Notes: generated by a model not told the origin, from the letters alone. A stretch of 64,000 nucleotides of DNA from Phycisphaeraceae bacterium (GCA_028282685.1 JANQHK010000025.1:1-64000), one strand, 5' to 3'. Positions 16,253-27,115 are shown, counted from the first letter of the stretch. Numbers and translations are program-made.

Positions 16253-17806
16253 ATGTCCAACCTGCCCCACAATGAGGTTATCCCGGTCCTGGATTTCGGC
16301 TCGCAATACGCGCAGTTGATCGCGCGGCGGGTGCGTGAGGCCGGGGCCTTTTCCATTCTGGTCGATCCCGCGATCCCCGCTGACAAGCTGGCCGAACTCA
16401 ACCCCAAAGGGATTATTTTTTCCGGCGGCCCGGCCAGCGTCTACGACGACGGCGCCCCGCGATGCGATCCGGCCATCTTCGAGATGGGCGTGCCCCTGCT
16501 CGGGATCTGCTACGGCATGCACCTGGGCTGCCAGATGCTCGGCTGTACGATCCGCGCCGCCCAGCGCCGAGAATACGGCCGCGCCCAGATTCGCATCAAC
16601 GAAACGGCGGGCCTGCTCGATTCCCTGCCGCGCCAGACCACCGTCTGGATGAGTCACGGCGATCAGGTCGAACAGACCGACGAGCAGTTGACCGTTCTGG
16701 CCAGCACCCCCACCTGCCCCGCCGCAGCCGTAAAACACAACCGCGTGCCGTTCTACGGCGTGCAGTTTCACCCGGAAGTTACGCACACGCCCCACGGCAT
16801 CGACCTGCTGCGCAATTTCATTTACCAGGTCTGCCGCTGCCGCGACACTTGGCGCATGACCGATTTCCTCGAACACCAGGTCAAGCTGATCCGCGAGACG
16901 GTCGGCGCCGATCGCGTGGTGTGCGGGTTGAGCGGCGGAGTGGATTCTTCGGTCGTCGCGGCGCTGCTGGTCAAGGCCATCGGAAAACAACTGACCTGCA
17001 TCTTCGTGGACAACGGCCTGCTGCGGAAAAACGAAAAGGAACTGGTCGAATCCACGTTTCGCGATCATTGCGATGTGGACCTGCGCGTGATCGACGCCGT
17101 GCAGGATTTTCTATCCGATCTCGAAGGCATCGGTGATCCGCAGGAGAAGCGCCGCCGCATCGGTCATCGTTTTATTGAGGTGTTCAAACAGGCCTCAGCG
17201 GACATCCCCGATGCCCAGTACCTGGCACAGGGCACGCTCTATCCCGATGTCATCGAATCGGGCAAGTCACTGGCCGGAACCGCGGCCAACATCAAGCTGC
17301 ACCACAACGTCGGCGGATTGCCGGAGGAACTCGGTTTCGACCTGATCGAACCGCTGCGCGACCTGTTCAAAGATGAAGTCCGCCAACTCGGCGAGGTGCT
17401 GGGGCTGCCCACGCAGGTGGTCTGGCGGCATCCGTTCCCCGGGCCGGGCTTGGCGGTGCGCATTCTCGGGCCGGTGACGCCGGAGAAACTCGACCTGCTG
17501 CGCGACTGCGATGAAATTCTGCTCGAAGAGATCGTCGCCAACAATCTCTACCGCTCGACGAGTCAGGTCTTCGCGGTGCTGCTGCCGATCAAGGCGGTGG
17601 GTGTGATGGGCGACGGGCGGACGTACGAATCGGTGGTGGCGATCCGGGCAGTGGAAACGCAGGACTTCATGACAGCCGACTGGGCGCGCATCCCCTACGA
17701 TGTGCTGGCGACGATCTCCAGCCGCATCATCAACGAAGTGCGCGGCGTCAACCGCGTGGTCTACGACATCTCCACCAAGCCGCCGGCAACGATTGAGTGG
17801 GAGTGA
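16253..17806 (+). CDS. guaA: GMP synthase (glutamine-hydrolysing)
   Basis: The protein has 517 residues, normal for the family. It converts XMP, ATP and glutamine to GMP in purine synthesis. The N-terminal glutamine amidotransferase has its nucleophile in GICYGMHLG (Cys87), with FHPEVTHT carrying the partner His and Glu. The ATP-pyrophosphatase P-loop LSGGVDSSV follows in the middle. The C-terminal dimerisation domain ends [11 protein letters not shown], as is typical. A -10-like TATCAT about 20 nt upstream suggests a short leader. The gene stands alone on the plus strand, diverging from the HEAT/RsbW/STAS/MlaE operon. Confidence 0.98.
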   Translation: MSNLPHNEVIPVLDFGSQYAQLIARRVREAGAFSILVDPAIPADKLAELNPKGIIFSGGPASVYDDGAPRCDPAIFEMGVPLLGICYGMHLGCQMLGCTIRAAQRREYGRAQIRINETAGLLDSLPRQTTVWMSHGDQVEQTDEQLTVLASTPTCPAAAVKHNRVPFYGVQFHPEVTHTPHGIDLLRNFIYQVCRCRDTWRMTDFLEHQVKLIRETVGADRVVCGLSGGVDSSVVAALLVKAIGKQLTCIFVDNGLLRKNEKELVESTFRDHCDVDLRVIDAVQDFLSDLEGIGDPQEKRRRIGHRFIEVFKQASADIPDAQYLAQGTLYPDVIESGKSLAGTAANIKLHHNVGGLPEELGFDLIEPLRDLFKDEVRQLGEVLGLPTQVVWRHPFPGPGLAVRILGPVTPEKLDLLRDCDEILLEEIVANNLYRSTSQVFAVLLPIKAVGVMGDGRTYESVVAIRAVETQDFMTADWARIPYDVLATISSRIINEVRGVNRVVYDISTKPPATIEWE

Positions 17807-17832
17807 TGTGTGGCGTGGTGATATGCGACGTT

Positions 17833-17889
17833 AAGCCGGGTACCTAGCGGAGCCCCGGCCCTTCGGCGAAGACGCCTCAGGACCGGCTT
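17833..17889. repeat. Hairpin between convergent guaA and rnd
   Basis: AAGCCGG at 17833 pairs with CCGGCTT ending at 17889, and the interior holds smaller GC-rich hairpins (GAGCCCCGGC, CTTCGGCGAAG). No T-run follows on either strand. It may be a weak bidirectional terminator or an extragenic palindrome. Confidence 0.4.
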
Positions 17890-17925
17890 GATTCACCACA
17901 GAACACGTTGCCAGTTCGCCAAATC

Positions 17926-19176
17926 TTACGCCCCGTTCACCTGCTCTTTGATCCACGCGCCGATGAAATCGTTTCGCCAGCCGGTAGTGAGGTTGTCGAA
18001 ATTCGGTCCGGATTTACTGTTGCGTGACAGGTAGAGCCGGGCGATCTGGGTGCGGCTTGCGACGAGAGCCGGATCGACCGAGCGGTCGTAACAGTATCCC
18101 TGCACGGCCACCCAGAGTTTATCGATATTGAAAAGATCGTCCGGTGCAGGTTCGCCGGACTTGCGCGAACGTTTTTCGGGCGGGCGCTCCAGGCCGCGCG
18201 CGATGGCGGTGAAAATATCCTCGGCGTGATCGCGCTTGTGGTAACGGGAGACGAAGCGCAAGTCGTGCAACTGCTCCATCGTTTTGGGCGGACGGCGCGC
18301 GATCTCCATCAGCACCTCATCCTTGCAGAACGTGCGCGGGGGCATATCGACATCGCGCGCGGTGGCGTCCCGCCAGATCACCAGTTCGCGCAGGACGTTC
18401 CGCTTGCGGCCTTCCAGTCCCTTGGCGCCGCGGATGCGGTCGTACACGGCGTCGGGATTGAAGGCGAAACGCTCCGGCCGGCACATGTCCTGTGTGGCGG
18501 CGAGGGCATAATCGAGATGGCCGAGCTCGGTTAGGCGCTCGTTCAGCACCGCATGAAGCGCCAGCCCGAAGCGCACGTCGTCGGCGGCGTACTGCACGTG
18601 GGCCTCGGACATCGGCCGTTCATCCCATTGGGTGAAAGTCAGCCCCTTGGGCGGTTTGACGCCGAGCAGCGATTTGGCCAGCCGCGCCAGCGAAACCGGG
18701 TAATGCAAGGCGGCAAAGCCCGCGGCGATCTGCGTGTCGAAGATGTTCCGCGGGGTTTTCCCGATCAGGCGAACCACCGGCTCCAGGTCCTGCTGACCGG
18801 CATGAACGACTTTGAGCACCTGCTCGTCGGCCAGTAACTGCCATACGCCGGTCAGGTCCAGATCGGCCAGGGCATCGATGACGGCAATGCGCTCGGCGGT
18901 GGCCAACTGCACGAGACAGAGTCGGGTGTGGTAGGTCTCCTCCCCGATGAACTCGGTATCGTAGGTGCAGCGGCCGATGCTGCGGATATGATCGAGCAAT
19001 GTTTGCAGCGCCTGCGGCGTGTTGATCCACTGCGGCGGAGATTGCGGAACCAGGTCGTGCTTGAAATGCACGCGGTTCGGCGGTTGATCGGGGAGGGCCT
19101 GGTGGGCGCGGCGACGACGGCTGGGAGGTCGGCCGGGTGGGCGTCGGTTGGGTTGTTTGTGAGTTGGGTTCATCAC
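17926..19176 (-). CDS. rnd: Ribonuclease D
   Basis: The protein has 416 residues. The DEDD exonuclease domain (about 50-230) shows its motifs: YDTEFIGEETY, VVHAGQQDLEPV and YAADDVRFGLAL. An HRDC domain follows at about 250-330. RNase D trims the 3' ends of tRNAs and other structured RNAs. The N-terminal 40 residues are Arg/Pro-rich and extend beyond the usual start. The C-terminal 80 residues form a second HRDC-like helical part. A TATAAA-type -10 lies about 30 nt upstream and there is no Shine-Dalgarno. Confidence 0.93.
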   Translation of the reverse strand: MMNPTHKQPNRRPPGRPPSRRRRAHQALPDQPPNRVHFKHDLVPQSPPQWINTPQALQTLLDHIRSIGRCTYDTEFIGEETYHTRLCLVQLATAERIAVIDALADLDLTGVWQLLADEQVLKVVHAGQQDLEPVVRLIGKTPRNIFDTQIAAGFAALHYPVSLARLAKSLLGVKPPKGLTFTQWDERPMSEAHVQYAADDVRFGLALHAVLNERLTELGHLDYALAATQDMCRPERFAFNPDAVYDRIRGAKGLEGRKRNVLRELVIWRDATARDVDMPPRTFCKDEVLMEIARRPPKTMEQLHDLRFVSRYHKRDHAEDIFTAIARGLERPPEKRSRKSGEPAPDDLFNIDKLWVAVQGYCYDRSVDPALVASRTQIARLYLSRNSKSGPNFDNLTTGWRNDFIGAWIKEQVNGA

Positions 19177-19261
19177 ATCTCGGGGGGTGACGGGCGTTCT
19201 ATTTATAACACATTCGTCAACCGCTTTCCGGATCGCGTTTGAGCCCGTTACAATGGCATGT

Positions 19262-20074
19262 ATGGTTTACCAACTCGGGATATTGGCTGGGGTGTTCCTC
19301 GCCGCTGTCTCCCCGTTGACTGAGGAGCAGTCGCAACGGCTGTCCGGAGCGACGGATCGCAGCGCCACCTTCGACGAAGCCGCGTTCTACGCTCTCCTGG
19401 AGAACGCCGGGGCCTGGGAGCCGACCCTCGCCGGCGCCACCGTACCGGATTACAGCGACTTGTACGCTGCTTCCGCTGACCATCGCGGCCGGTATCTGCT
19501 GATCGAAGGCAAGCTGACCTGCGAATGGGTTTTGCCTCGACTGGCGCGGGCGGGATGGGAAGACGTCCGCGCATTTCTGATCGAGTACCAGCCGGACCGG
19601 CAGCTGCTGGTGTTTCTGGCGCATCCGCCGGATGTCACGCGACTGGAGCAGTTGCGCGGCAATTACCGCCTTGCCGAGCAGGGAATGAAAGTCAAACTGG
19701 GGGCGCGGTTCTTCAAAACCATCAAGCTGACCAACGAGCAGACCGCCCAGGCGCAGGAGTACCTGGTCTTCGTCGGTCACAGTATCAACGAAATGCAGGA
19801 AGTCGACCGGAGCGGAGGCATCAAGGGTATGGCGGTGGCGTTACCGATCGTGCTGATCATCGCCCTGCTGGTGACGTACATGATGCTTCGCCGTTCGTCG
19901 TCGAACAAGGAAAGCCGTATCGACAAGTTCCACCGCGAACGTGCGATGCGGCGTGCGGCGGAATCCGGCGCGTTGCCGTCCAAAGACGAACCGGAAGACG
20001 AGACGCCGACCGATTTGCCGGACGATCCCGCCACAGCATTGCATACGCTCGACGAAACCAACCGGGAGACCTAA
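19262..20074 (+). CDS. Membrane-anchored protein of unknown function
   Basis: I do not recognise the family. The protein has about 270 residues. The N-terminus is hydrophobic and may be a signal peptide (LGILAGVFLAAVSPL). The middle (about 35-165) is a soluble, presumably periplasmic domain. One membrane helix follows near 185-205 (ALPIVLIIALLVTYMML), and the tail is charged and cytoplasmic. The ATG at 19262 is preferred because TACAAT ends 7 nt upstream; the ATG at 19253 overlaps that hexamer. It is 3 nt upstream of aroB and shares its transcript. No functional link to aroB is evident. Confidence 0.65.
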   Translation: MVYQLGILAGVFLAAVSPLTEEQSQRLSGATDRSATFDEAAFYALLENAGAWEPTLAGATVPDYSDLYAASADHRGRYLLIEGKLTCEWVLPRLARAGWEDVRAFLIEYQPDRQLLVFLAHPPDVTRLEQLRGNYRLAEQGMKVKLGARFFKTIKLTNEQTAQAQEYLVFVGHSINEMQEVDRSGGIKGMAVALPIVLIIALLVTYMMLRRSSSNKESRIDKFHRERAMRRAAESGALPSKDEPEDETPTDLPDDPATALHTLDETNRET

Positions 20075-20077
20075 ACG

Positions 20078-21166
20078 ATGGTGACCGTTCCGATCGACCT
20101 GCCCCACGACCGTTACGACATTACGATCGAGCCCGGCGTACTCGATCGGCTGGGCACGATCGTGCGTGGCATGGCGTCGCATGCGCGGTGCATGGTGATC
20201 GTGGATGAGCACGTCATGGAATTGCACGGCCACGAGGCGATCGAAACACTGCGCCATGCGGGATACGATCCGCTGGTTCACGAGATGTCCTCCGGCGAAG
20301 CGTACAAGACGCTGGAAACGGTGCGCCGGGCTTACGACGCGATGCTCGAAGCGCGTCTGGAGCGGGGCTCGCCGGTCGTCGCGGTGGGCGGCGGGGTGAC
20401 CGGAGACACCGCCGGCTTTATCGCCGCCACGTATCTGCGCGGCGTCCCTTTTTTCCAGTGCCCCACCACCCTGCTGGCCATGGTCGACGCGTCGGTGGGC
20501 GGAAAAGTCGGCGTGAACGTGCCGCAGGGTAAAAACCTCATCGGGGCGTTCTACCAACCCCGGGCGGTCATCATGGATCCGCTGGTTCTGCAGACGCTAC
20601 CGCAGCGGGAGTTGCTCTGCGGACTGGCCGAGTGCATCAAGCACGGCGTGATTCGCGATGCCGACCTGTTCGACTGGATCGAGCAGAACACCGCAGCCAT
20701 CCTCAAGCACAAACCCGATGAAATGGTGGAACTGCTGGCGCGCAACGTGCGCATCAAGGCGGCGGTTGTGATCGAAGACGAAAAGGAGGCCGGTATCCGT
20801 GCGCACCTGAACTTCGGCCACACCTTCGCCCACGCCATCGAAGCCACCAGCGGATACGGACACATCCTGCACGGAGAAGCGGTGGCGCTGGGCATGCTCG
20901 CAGCGGCGCATCTGGCCGCCGACCTGGGGCGTTGCGATCGTTCGGTTCACGATCGGCTGTTGGCCCTGCTGGAAAAGGTCGGCCTGCCCACGAAATCCGA
21001 GTTGGTAAGCACCGAGGAACTGATGAACGCCATGTTGCTGGATAAGAAAGTGCGCGATGCGAAGCTGCGCCTGGTGCTGCCGGAGAGGATCGGCGCAGTG
21101 AACATCATCGACGACGCCCCGGCCGAACGCATCGCCGCAGCGTGGGAAACGATCGGCACCTCGTAG
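20078..21166 (+). CDS. aroB: 3-dehydroquinate synthase
   Basis: The protein has 362 residues, the family's usual length. It catalyses the second step of the shikimate pathway, cyclising DAHP to 3-dehydroquinate with NAD and a divalent metal. Visible motifs are the NAD-binding VAVGGGVTGDTAGFIAATYL, DASVGGKVGVNVPQGKNLIG, and the metal ligands in LNFGHTFAHAIE and HGEAVALGM. It starts 3 nt after the preceding membrane-protein gene. A hairpin lies just past the stop. Confidence 0.97.
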   Translation: MVTVPIDLPHDRYDITIEPGVLDRLGTIVRGMASHARCMVIVDEHVMELHGHEAIETLRHAGYDPLVHEMSSGEAYKTLETVRRAYDAMLEARLERGSPVVAVGGGVTGDTAGFIAATYLRGVPFFQCPTTLLAMVDASVGGKVGVNVPQGKNLIGAFYQPRAVIMDPLVLQTLPQRELLCGLAECIKHGVIRDADLFDWIEQNTAAILKHKPDEMVELLARNVRIKAAVVIEDEKEAGIRAHLNFGHTFAHAIEATSGYGHILHGEAVALGMLAAAHLAADLGRCDRSVHDRLLALLEKVGLPTKSELVSTEELMNAMLLDKKVRDAKLRLVLPERIGAVNIIDDAPAERIAAAWETIGTS

Positions 21167-21174
21167 AATGACAA

Positions 21175-21213
21175 TTAAAAAACGGGCTGTCGCCCCCGGA
21201 GCAACAGCCCGTT
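21175..21213 (-). terminator. Strong hairpin after aroB, T-run only on the minus strand
   Basis: AACGGGCTGT (21181-21190) pairs with ACAGCCCGTT (21204-21213), ten perfect pairs. On the plus strand it is preceded by six A and has no T-run after it. On the minus strand it is followed by TTTTTTAATT. It could stop aroB transcription through the hairpin alone, but by rule it is a minus-strand terminator for which no minus-strand gene is visible. Confidence 0.6.
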
Positions 21214-21414
21214 CCAGAGAAGTTGCCTGTCGCGTATGATTATCGCCGCGGATGGCTTTCAGCAGTGCCATGAGTATGTCACTGGCATGACAGTTTTCCC
21301 GACTCTGCCCCCCGGGGAAACCGCGATAACGCCTGACCAGAGTTTGATTTGCGGCATTGCAGTCTCTCAGCCAAACTGTACCTGATCGACGGGCAAGACA
21401 GAAAGGTAATTCGC

Positions 21415-22290
21415 ATGAGCGAGCCGAGCAGGCCATTGCCTTCTTTGCCGGATCGACCGGATACCGCCCACAAGGGCGTGTACGGGACGGTCCTGGTGGT
21501 CGGCGGCCACAGTACGATGATCGGCGCCCCGGCGCTGGCGGCTTCCGCTTCGGTGCGCGGGGGCGCGGGACTGGTACGCATCGCCGCGCCGCGCCATATT
21601 CTCGCCTCCTGCCTGTCCGTGGAGCCGGCCGCCACCGGCATCGCGTTGCCGATCGATTACCATCCGAATGAGATACCTGACGCGCTGTCGGATTTACTGA
21701 ACCGCATTGATGAGCGCACCGTTCTGGCCATCGGGCCGGGCATGGGGATCGGGCCGGGCCAGCAGTCACTGATTCAGACGTTGCTGCGTTCGGGCCGGCC
21801 GGTGGTGCTCGATGCCGACGGTTTGAACAACTTGCCATCGATGGCCGATGCGCCGCACCTGTCGCGATTTCCTCTGGTGATGACACCGCATCCCGGCGAG
21901 TTCCGCCGTATCGCGCCGCTGGTAGACGTGCACGAAGACCCGACCGATCCCACCCAGCGTCTCACCGCCGCGGAAAAGATGGCGCGCGGATTCCGCGCCA
22001 CCGTGGTGCTCAAGGGTGCGCAGACCGTCATTTCCGATGGTACACAGACTACCGTCAACCAAACCGGCAACACCGTCCTGGCCACCGGCGGCAGCGGAGA
22101 TGTGTTGACCGGACTGATCGCTGCGCTGATGGCGCAAGGCATGACGCCGTTCGACGCGGCGCAACTCGGCGCGCACCTGCACGGTCTGGCAGCCGATTTG
22201 TGGATGCAGCAATACGGCCCGGTCGGTTTGCATCCACGCGACCTGGCCGATCTCATCCCCCGTGCCATGCAACAAATCCGTTCCTCCTGA
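21415..22290 (+). CDS. nnrD: ADP/ATP-dependent NAD(P)H-hydrate dehydratase (NnrD-type)
   Basis: The protein has 291 residues of the ribokinase-like carbohydrate-kinase-related fold. It repairs hydrated NADH and NADPH. Signatures are VLVVGGHSTMIGAPALAA near the N-terminus, AIGPGMG, VLDADGLNNL, TPHPGEFRR, VLKGAQTVI and the nucleotide-binding TGGSGDVLTG. The epimerase half (NnrE), often fused at the N-terminus, is missing here. The ATG at 21415 has AAAGG upstream. It lies close to bioD and probably shares its mRNA. Confidence 0.93.
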   Translation: MSEPSRPLPSLPDRPDTAHKGVYGTVLVVGGHSTMIGAPALAASASVRGGAGLVRIAAPRHILASCLSVEPAATGIALPIDYHPNEIPDALSDLLNRIDERTVLAIGPGMGIGPGQQSLIQTLLRSGRPVVLDADGLNNLPSMADAPHLSRFPLVMTPHPGEFRRIAPLVDVHEDPTDPTQRLTAAEKMARGFRATVVLKGAQTVISDGTQTTVNQTGNTVLATGGSGDVLTGLIAALMAQGMTPFDAAQLGAHLHGLAADLWMQQYGPVGLHPRDLADLIPRAMQQIRSS

Positions 22291-22299
22291 TTGAACCCC

Positions 22300-23067
22300 A
22301 TGCACCATCGCTTATCCAAACCCGGCCTGTTCATCACGGGAACCGATACCGGCGTCGGCAAGACCGTCATTACCGGCGCCATCGCTGCGCTGATGCGTCG
22401 AGCCGGAAAGAATGTGGGCCTCTGCAAACCCATTGCTACCGGATGTCGTTGCCAGGGTGATACGCTGATCAGTGACGATGGCTTGGCGCTCGCGGCCTGC
22501 GCCCGCTCGGACCTGCCGCAATCGCTCATCACGCCCATCACATACGAGCCGCCGCTTGCTCCCGCCGTGGCCGCGGAGAAGATCGGCCGCGCGGTCGACG
22601 ACCGTCGCATCTTTGGTGCACTGGCGGAGATCGACCGCGGCTGTGATGTGCTGCTCATCGAAGGCATCGGCGGCTGGATGGTGCCGCTCGATGAAAAACG
22701 CACCGTGGCCGATCTCGCCGTGGCTCTGGGCTATCCCGTGCTGGTCGTGACCCGGCCTAATCTGGGTACGCTTAACCACACCGCACTGACCTGCAATGCC
22801 ATTCAACAGGCCGGCCTGCCTATCGCCGGGTTGGTCGTCAACGGCGCGGCAGACGATCCGGATGATCCCTCCATCGCCGACAATCCGCGCTGGCTGGCTC
22901 AACAGACCAACGTGACAGTTCTGGCGGTGACGCCGCGCTGCGATCCGATCGAGCCGCTCAGCGGTTGTCTGCCCGAGCCGTTGTTGAAATCGCTCGACCC
23001 CGTGGATTGGCTGGGCCTGTGCGGGCCCGCTCACCCCTCACTTTGCCGCCGTACGCCAAACGGGTAG
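22300..23067 (+). CDS. bioD: Dethiobiotin synthetase
   Basis: The protein has 255 residues. BioD carboxylates and cyclises DAPA to dethiobiotin with ATP in biotin synthesis. The P-loop is GTDTGVGKT near residues 14-22, followed by CKPIATGC, and by the GIGGWMVPL stretch. The ATG at 22300 is chosen; an in-frame TTG at 22291 directly after the nnrD stop is an alternative. No Shine-Dalgarno is seen, so coupling with nnrD is likely. Other bio genes are absent from the window. Confidence 0.92.
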   Translation: MHHRLSKPGLFITGTDTGVGKTVITGAIAALMRRAGKNVGLCKPIATGCRCQGDTLISDDGLALAACARSDLPQSLITPITYEPPLAPAVAAEKIGRAVDDRRIFGALAEIDRGCDVLLIEGIGGWMVPLDEKRTVADLAVALGYPVLVVTRPNLGTLNHTALTCNAIQQAGLPIAGLVVNGAADDPDDPSIADNPRWLAQQTNVTVLAVTPRCDPIEPLSGCLPEPLLKSLDPVDWLGLCGPAHPSLCRRTPNG

Positions 23068-23100
23068 GATGGCGCGTTTCACATGACCCAAGGATCGCCA

Positions 23101-24096
23101 ATGTCCGAACGCATTTACATCAATCAACTCGAAGCCAACCAGCTCATCGATGGCGTCTACACCATCAACAACTGCCAGCTCGGCCTGACCCGCAACGGCA
23201 AGCCGTATCTCAAGTGTCTGGTGTCGGACAAGACCGGCCGCCTGCCCGCGCGCATGTGGAACGCTTCGGAAGATCTGTATGAATCGCTGCCGACCGATGG
23301 CTTCGTGCGCATCGCCGGACAGACCCAGCCCTACCAGGGCGAAATCCAGTTGATCATCCAGACGATCGCCCCGGCCACGCCGACCCGCGCCGAGTTGGCC
23401 GAGTTGCTGCCCAGCACGCCGTTCAGCATCGAGGAGATGTTCAACGAGGTGCGCCAGGTGCTCGGTTCGCTGACCAGCCCGGCGCTGCGCGCCCTGGCCG
23501 AGCAGTACCTCAACGACCGTGAGTTGATGGCGGCGTTCGTTCAGGCCCCCGCCGCCTCCACGTTGCACCATGCCTGCCTCGGCGGCCTGCTGGAACATAC
23601 CCGCGCCGTGCTGCGGTTGGCCAAGTCGGTCCTGCCGCACTACGAATCACTCAACGCCGATCTGGTCCTCATGGGCCTGTTCATTCACGATCTGGGCAAG
23701 TGCGTGGAACTGCAATGGGACAGCGGTTTCAGTTACACCGAAGACGGCCAACTCGTCGGCCACATCGGCCGCGGCATGCTCTGGCTGGAAGACAAAGCCG
23801 GGCAGGCAGCCGAAGCGGGACACGCCCTTCCCGAATCCGCCCTGCGCGTGTTGCATCACATCATTCTCTCGCATCATGGCGAGTTCGAGTACGGCGCGCT
23901 GAAGAAGCCCGCCACGCCCGAAGCGCTCATGGTCCACCTGCTGGATAACGTCGATGCGAAAATGTACCAGGCGCTGCAAGCGGCTCGCCGCGGGGAGATC
24001 GACGACACGCGCGGCGACTTCACCGAGAAAATCTGGGCACTGGACACACGCATCTACCGCCCCGATCCGCTGGCCGGGGAATCCAAAGCCGACTGA
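23101..24096 (+). CDS. YhaM-like 3'-5' exoribonuclease (OB-fold plus HD domain)
   Basis: The protein has 331 residues. The N-terminal OB-fold nucleic-acid-binding domain (about 5-90) includes KPYLKCLVSDKTGRLPARMW. A metal-dependent HD hydrolase domain follows, with HHACLGGLLEHT and LFIHDLGKC. This matches the YhaM/CBF1 family of Bacillus, which degrades RNA and single-stranded DNA from the 3' end. The ATG at 23101 is used because AAGGA lies 6 nt upstream; an ATG at 23083 is possible. A TAGGAT -10-like hexamer at 23065 gives a leader of about 25 nt. Confidence 0.88.
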   Translation: MSERIYINQLEANQLIDGVYTINNCQLGLTRNGKPYLKCLVSDKTGRLPARMWNASEDLYESLPTDGFVRIAGQTQPYQGEIQLIIQTIAPATPTRAELAELLPSTPFSIEEMFNEVRQVLGSLTSPALRALAEQYLNDRELMAAFVQAPAASTLHHACLGGLLEHTRAVLRLAKSVLPHYESLNADLVLMGLFIHDLGKCVELQWDSGFSYTEDGQLVGHIGRGMLWLEDKAGQAAEAGHALPESALRVLHHIILSHHGEFEYGALKKPATPEALMVHLLDNVDAKMYQALQAARRGEIDDTRGDFTEKIWALDTRIYRPDPLAGESKAD

Positions 24097-24130
24097 TTCT
24101 TGCTCGCCACCGGGGTGCTACAATACCCCC

Positions 24131-24682
24131 ATGAAACTCTACACGCGCAACGGCGACGACGGACTGACCGCCCTGTTCGGCGGCGGGCGCGTACCCAAAG
24201 ACCACCTGCGCGTGCAGACCTATGGCGCCGTCGATGAACTGAACGCGGCGCTGGGGCTGGCTGCTGCCACCTGCCCGTTCGACGACATGGCCGCGCAACT
24301 GCACCGTCTGCAATCGCGCCTGTTCGATCTCGGAGCGGATTTGTGTTGCCCGCGCAACAGCAAGCACACCGACAAAGTCAGCCGTATCGAGCAGGGCCAC
24401 ATCGACGAACTGGAACAGTTGATCGACGCCGCCTGTGCCGATCTACCCGAGATGAACTGTTTTATTTTACCCGGTGGCACGGAGACCGCCGCGCGGCTGC
24501 ACCTGGCCCGCTCCATCTGCCGGCGAGCCGAGCGTTGGACCGTTGCGCTTTCGCACGCCGAAGATATCGGCCCGGCCATCGCCATCTATCTCAACCGTTT
24601 ATCCGATCTGCTGTTCGCATTAGCCCGTCAGGCCAACCACCGCGCCGGCGTCGAAGACGTGCCGTGGAGGCCGGGGAAGTAG
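24131..24682 (+). CDS. Cob(I)alamin adenosyltransferase, PduO type
   Basis: The protein has 183 residues. It transfers the adenosyl group of ATP to cob(I)alamin to make coenzyme B12. The N-terminal TRNGDDGLTALFGGGRVPKD is the PduO ATP-binding motif. Later come VDELNAALG and the conserved helix ARSICRRAERW, plus YLNRLSDLLFALAR. TACAAT ends 6 nt before the ATG, with an extended TG, so the mRNA probably begins at or next to the start codon. Confidence 0.95.
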   Translation: MKLYTRNGDDGLTALFGGGRVPKDHLRVQTYGAVDELNAALGLAAATCPFDDMAAQLHRLQSRLFDLGADLCCPRNSKHTDKVSRIEQGHIDELEQLIDAACADLPEMNCFILPGGTETAARLHLARSICRRAERWTVALSHAEDIGPAIAIYLNRLSDLLFALARQANHRAGVEDVPWRPGK

Positions 24683-24708
24683 GTCCGGCCTAACCGTTTA
24701 CGACGCCT

Positions 24709-25107
24709 TCATCGAACTCGACGAACTTGAGGACGACGTGTCCGATTTTGATAATACGATTTCCCCTCCCATTCTTTGCATGTGAATAATACATGCCATG
24801 AATAATCCGGCGGCAAAGCAATCCATGCATCACCCAAGGTAATCCAATCGGGATTTTCGCCGTCCCAATCGATACTGACTTGGCCATTCACATCCGTGGC
24901 TGATTCAATTCTGGGCGAGGTTCTCGCACGCTCATTGTAATGGCGTGGGTCTAACCAACTGAATATTCGAAGATTAGCTCCGAGCACCACCTTCTCTCCA
25001 ACGATGGGTTTCTTGTCAGCATCACGGAATTGGTAGGTCAGCACCCTTGGGCCGGGTGTGCAACCCCACAGAACCATCGAAAATAAGAGTAACCATCGTA
25101 AGTTCAT
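24709..25107 (-). CDS. Small lipoprotein of unknown function
   Basis: The protein has about 132 residues. The signal ends in lipobox LWGC near residue 16. The rest contains a transthyretin-like stretch (FRDADKKPIVGEKVVLGANL), which hints at a small beta-sandwich domain. I do not recognise the family beyond that. GC content is visibly lower than in neighbouring genes, so it may have been acquired. The ATG at 25107 is the only start that gives a proper signal sequence. It converges with the cobalamin adenosyltransferase gene. Confidence 0.6.
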   Translation of the reverse strand: MNLRWLLLFSMVLWGCTPGPRVLTYQFRDADKKPIVGEKVVLGANLRIFSWLDPRHYNERARTSPRIESATDVNGQVSIDWDGENPDWITLGDAWIALPPDYSWHVLFTCKEWEGKSYYQNRTRRPQVRRVR

Positions 25108-25180
25108 TATGAATCGCACGGCTTGGGCTAAAGACCGAAGCCGTGGCATCCCAAATCAGAAATCATAAATCAAAATCCAC

Positions 25181-25633
25181 TTACCCGCCCGTCTCCGGGC
25201 GGCCCCCCGTATCGGACCCCGCGCCCATCAAACCCCGGCCGTCGTCTTTCCACAACTCAATCCCGCCCTTGAACTCCAGCACCTCGGCGGAGTATCCGCT
25301 GCGGATGATGGTCTTGGCGGCGGCGCGACTGAGCGGATCGTGCCAGTCGTCGCCGTAGGTGATGATCGTATCGGCCCGATCGAGTCGCTCGTCGCCGGGG
25401 TAGATCTCGCGCACGGGAATGTTCACCGCGCCGGGGATGTGGCTTTCCTGGAACTTCCTGGGGATGCGCACGTCGACGAGCAACGTGTCTTTCTTCTCAA
25501 CGTTCATCCGTTCGACCACCTCGGTAATATCGATCACGCGGATATCTTCATCGGTGGTCTTGACGGTCGTCAGGCAACCGGTCAGTGTGGAAATCGCCAT
25601 CAGATTCATCAACATCAGGCAGCGGGTCGTCAC
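25181..25633 (-). CDS. Rhodanese-like lipoprotein lacking the catalytic Cys
   Basis: The protein has 150 residues. The N-terminal lipoprotein signal has lipobox LTGC near residue 20. Residues 45-135 form a rhodanese fold: DTLLVDVRIPRKFQESHIPG and the following NIPVRE match CDC25/rhodanese motifs. At the active-site loop, ITYGDDWHDPLSRAAA replaces the usual Y-C-x-x-G-x-R. The sulfur-carrying Cys is therefore missing, so it probably binds rather than transfers sulfur. The GTG start at 25633 has AAGGAGA 6 nt upstream. It diverges from eno. Confidence 0.82.
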   Translation of the reverse strand: MTTRCLMLMNLMAISTLTGCLTTVKTTDEDIRVIDITEVVERMNVEKKDTLLVDVRIPRKFQESHIPGAVNIPVREIYPGDERLDRADTIITYGDDWHDPLSRAAAKTIIRSGYSAEVLEFKGGIELWKDDGRGLMGAGSDTGGRPETGG

Positions 25634-25746
25634 GGTAATCTCCTTGCGGGGGTGGTGTCAGGGATCATGGCGCTCCGCCCCGGCACCGGATTCAACGGGG
25701 ACAATTCTAACGCAATCTTTACGACCCGGCACACCCGCGCCCGGTT

Positions 25747-27115
<1,369 letters not shown>

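Noticed and set aside
17833-17889. A riboswitch upstream of rnd or downstream of guaA
   Set aside because: The gap lies between two convergent stop codons. Hairpins are present but no conserved aptamer core is visible.
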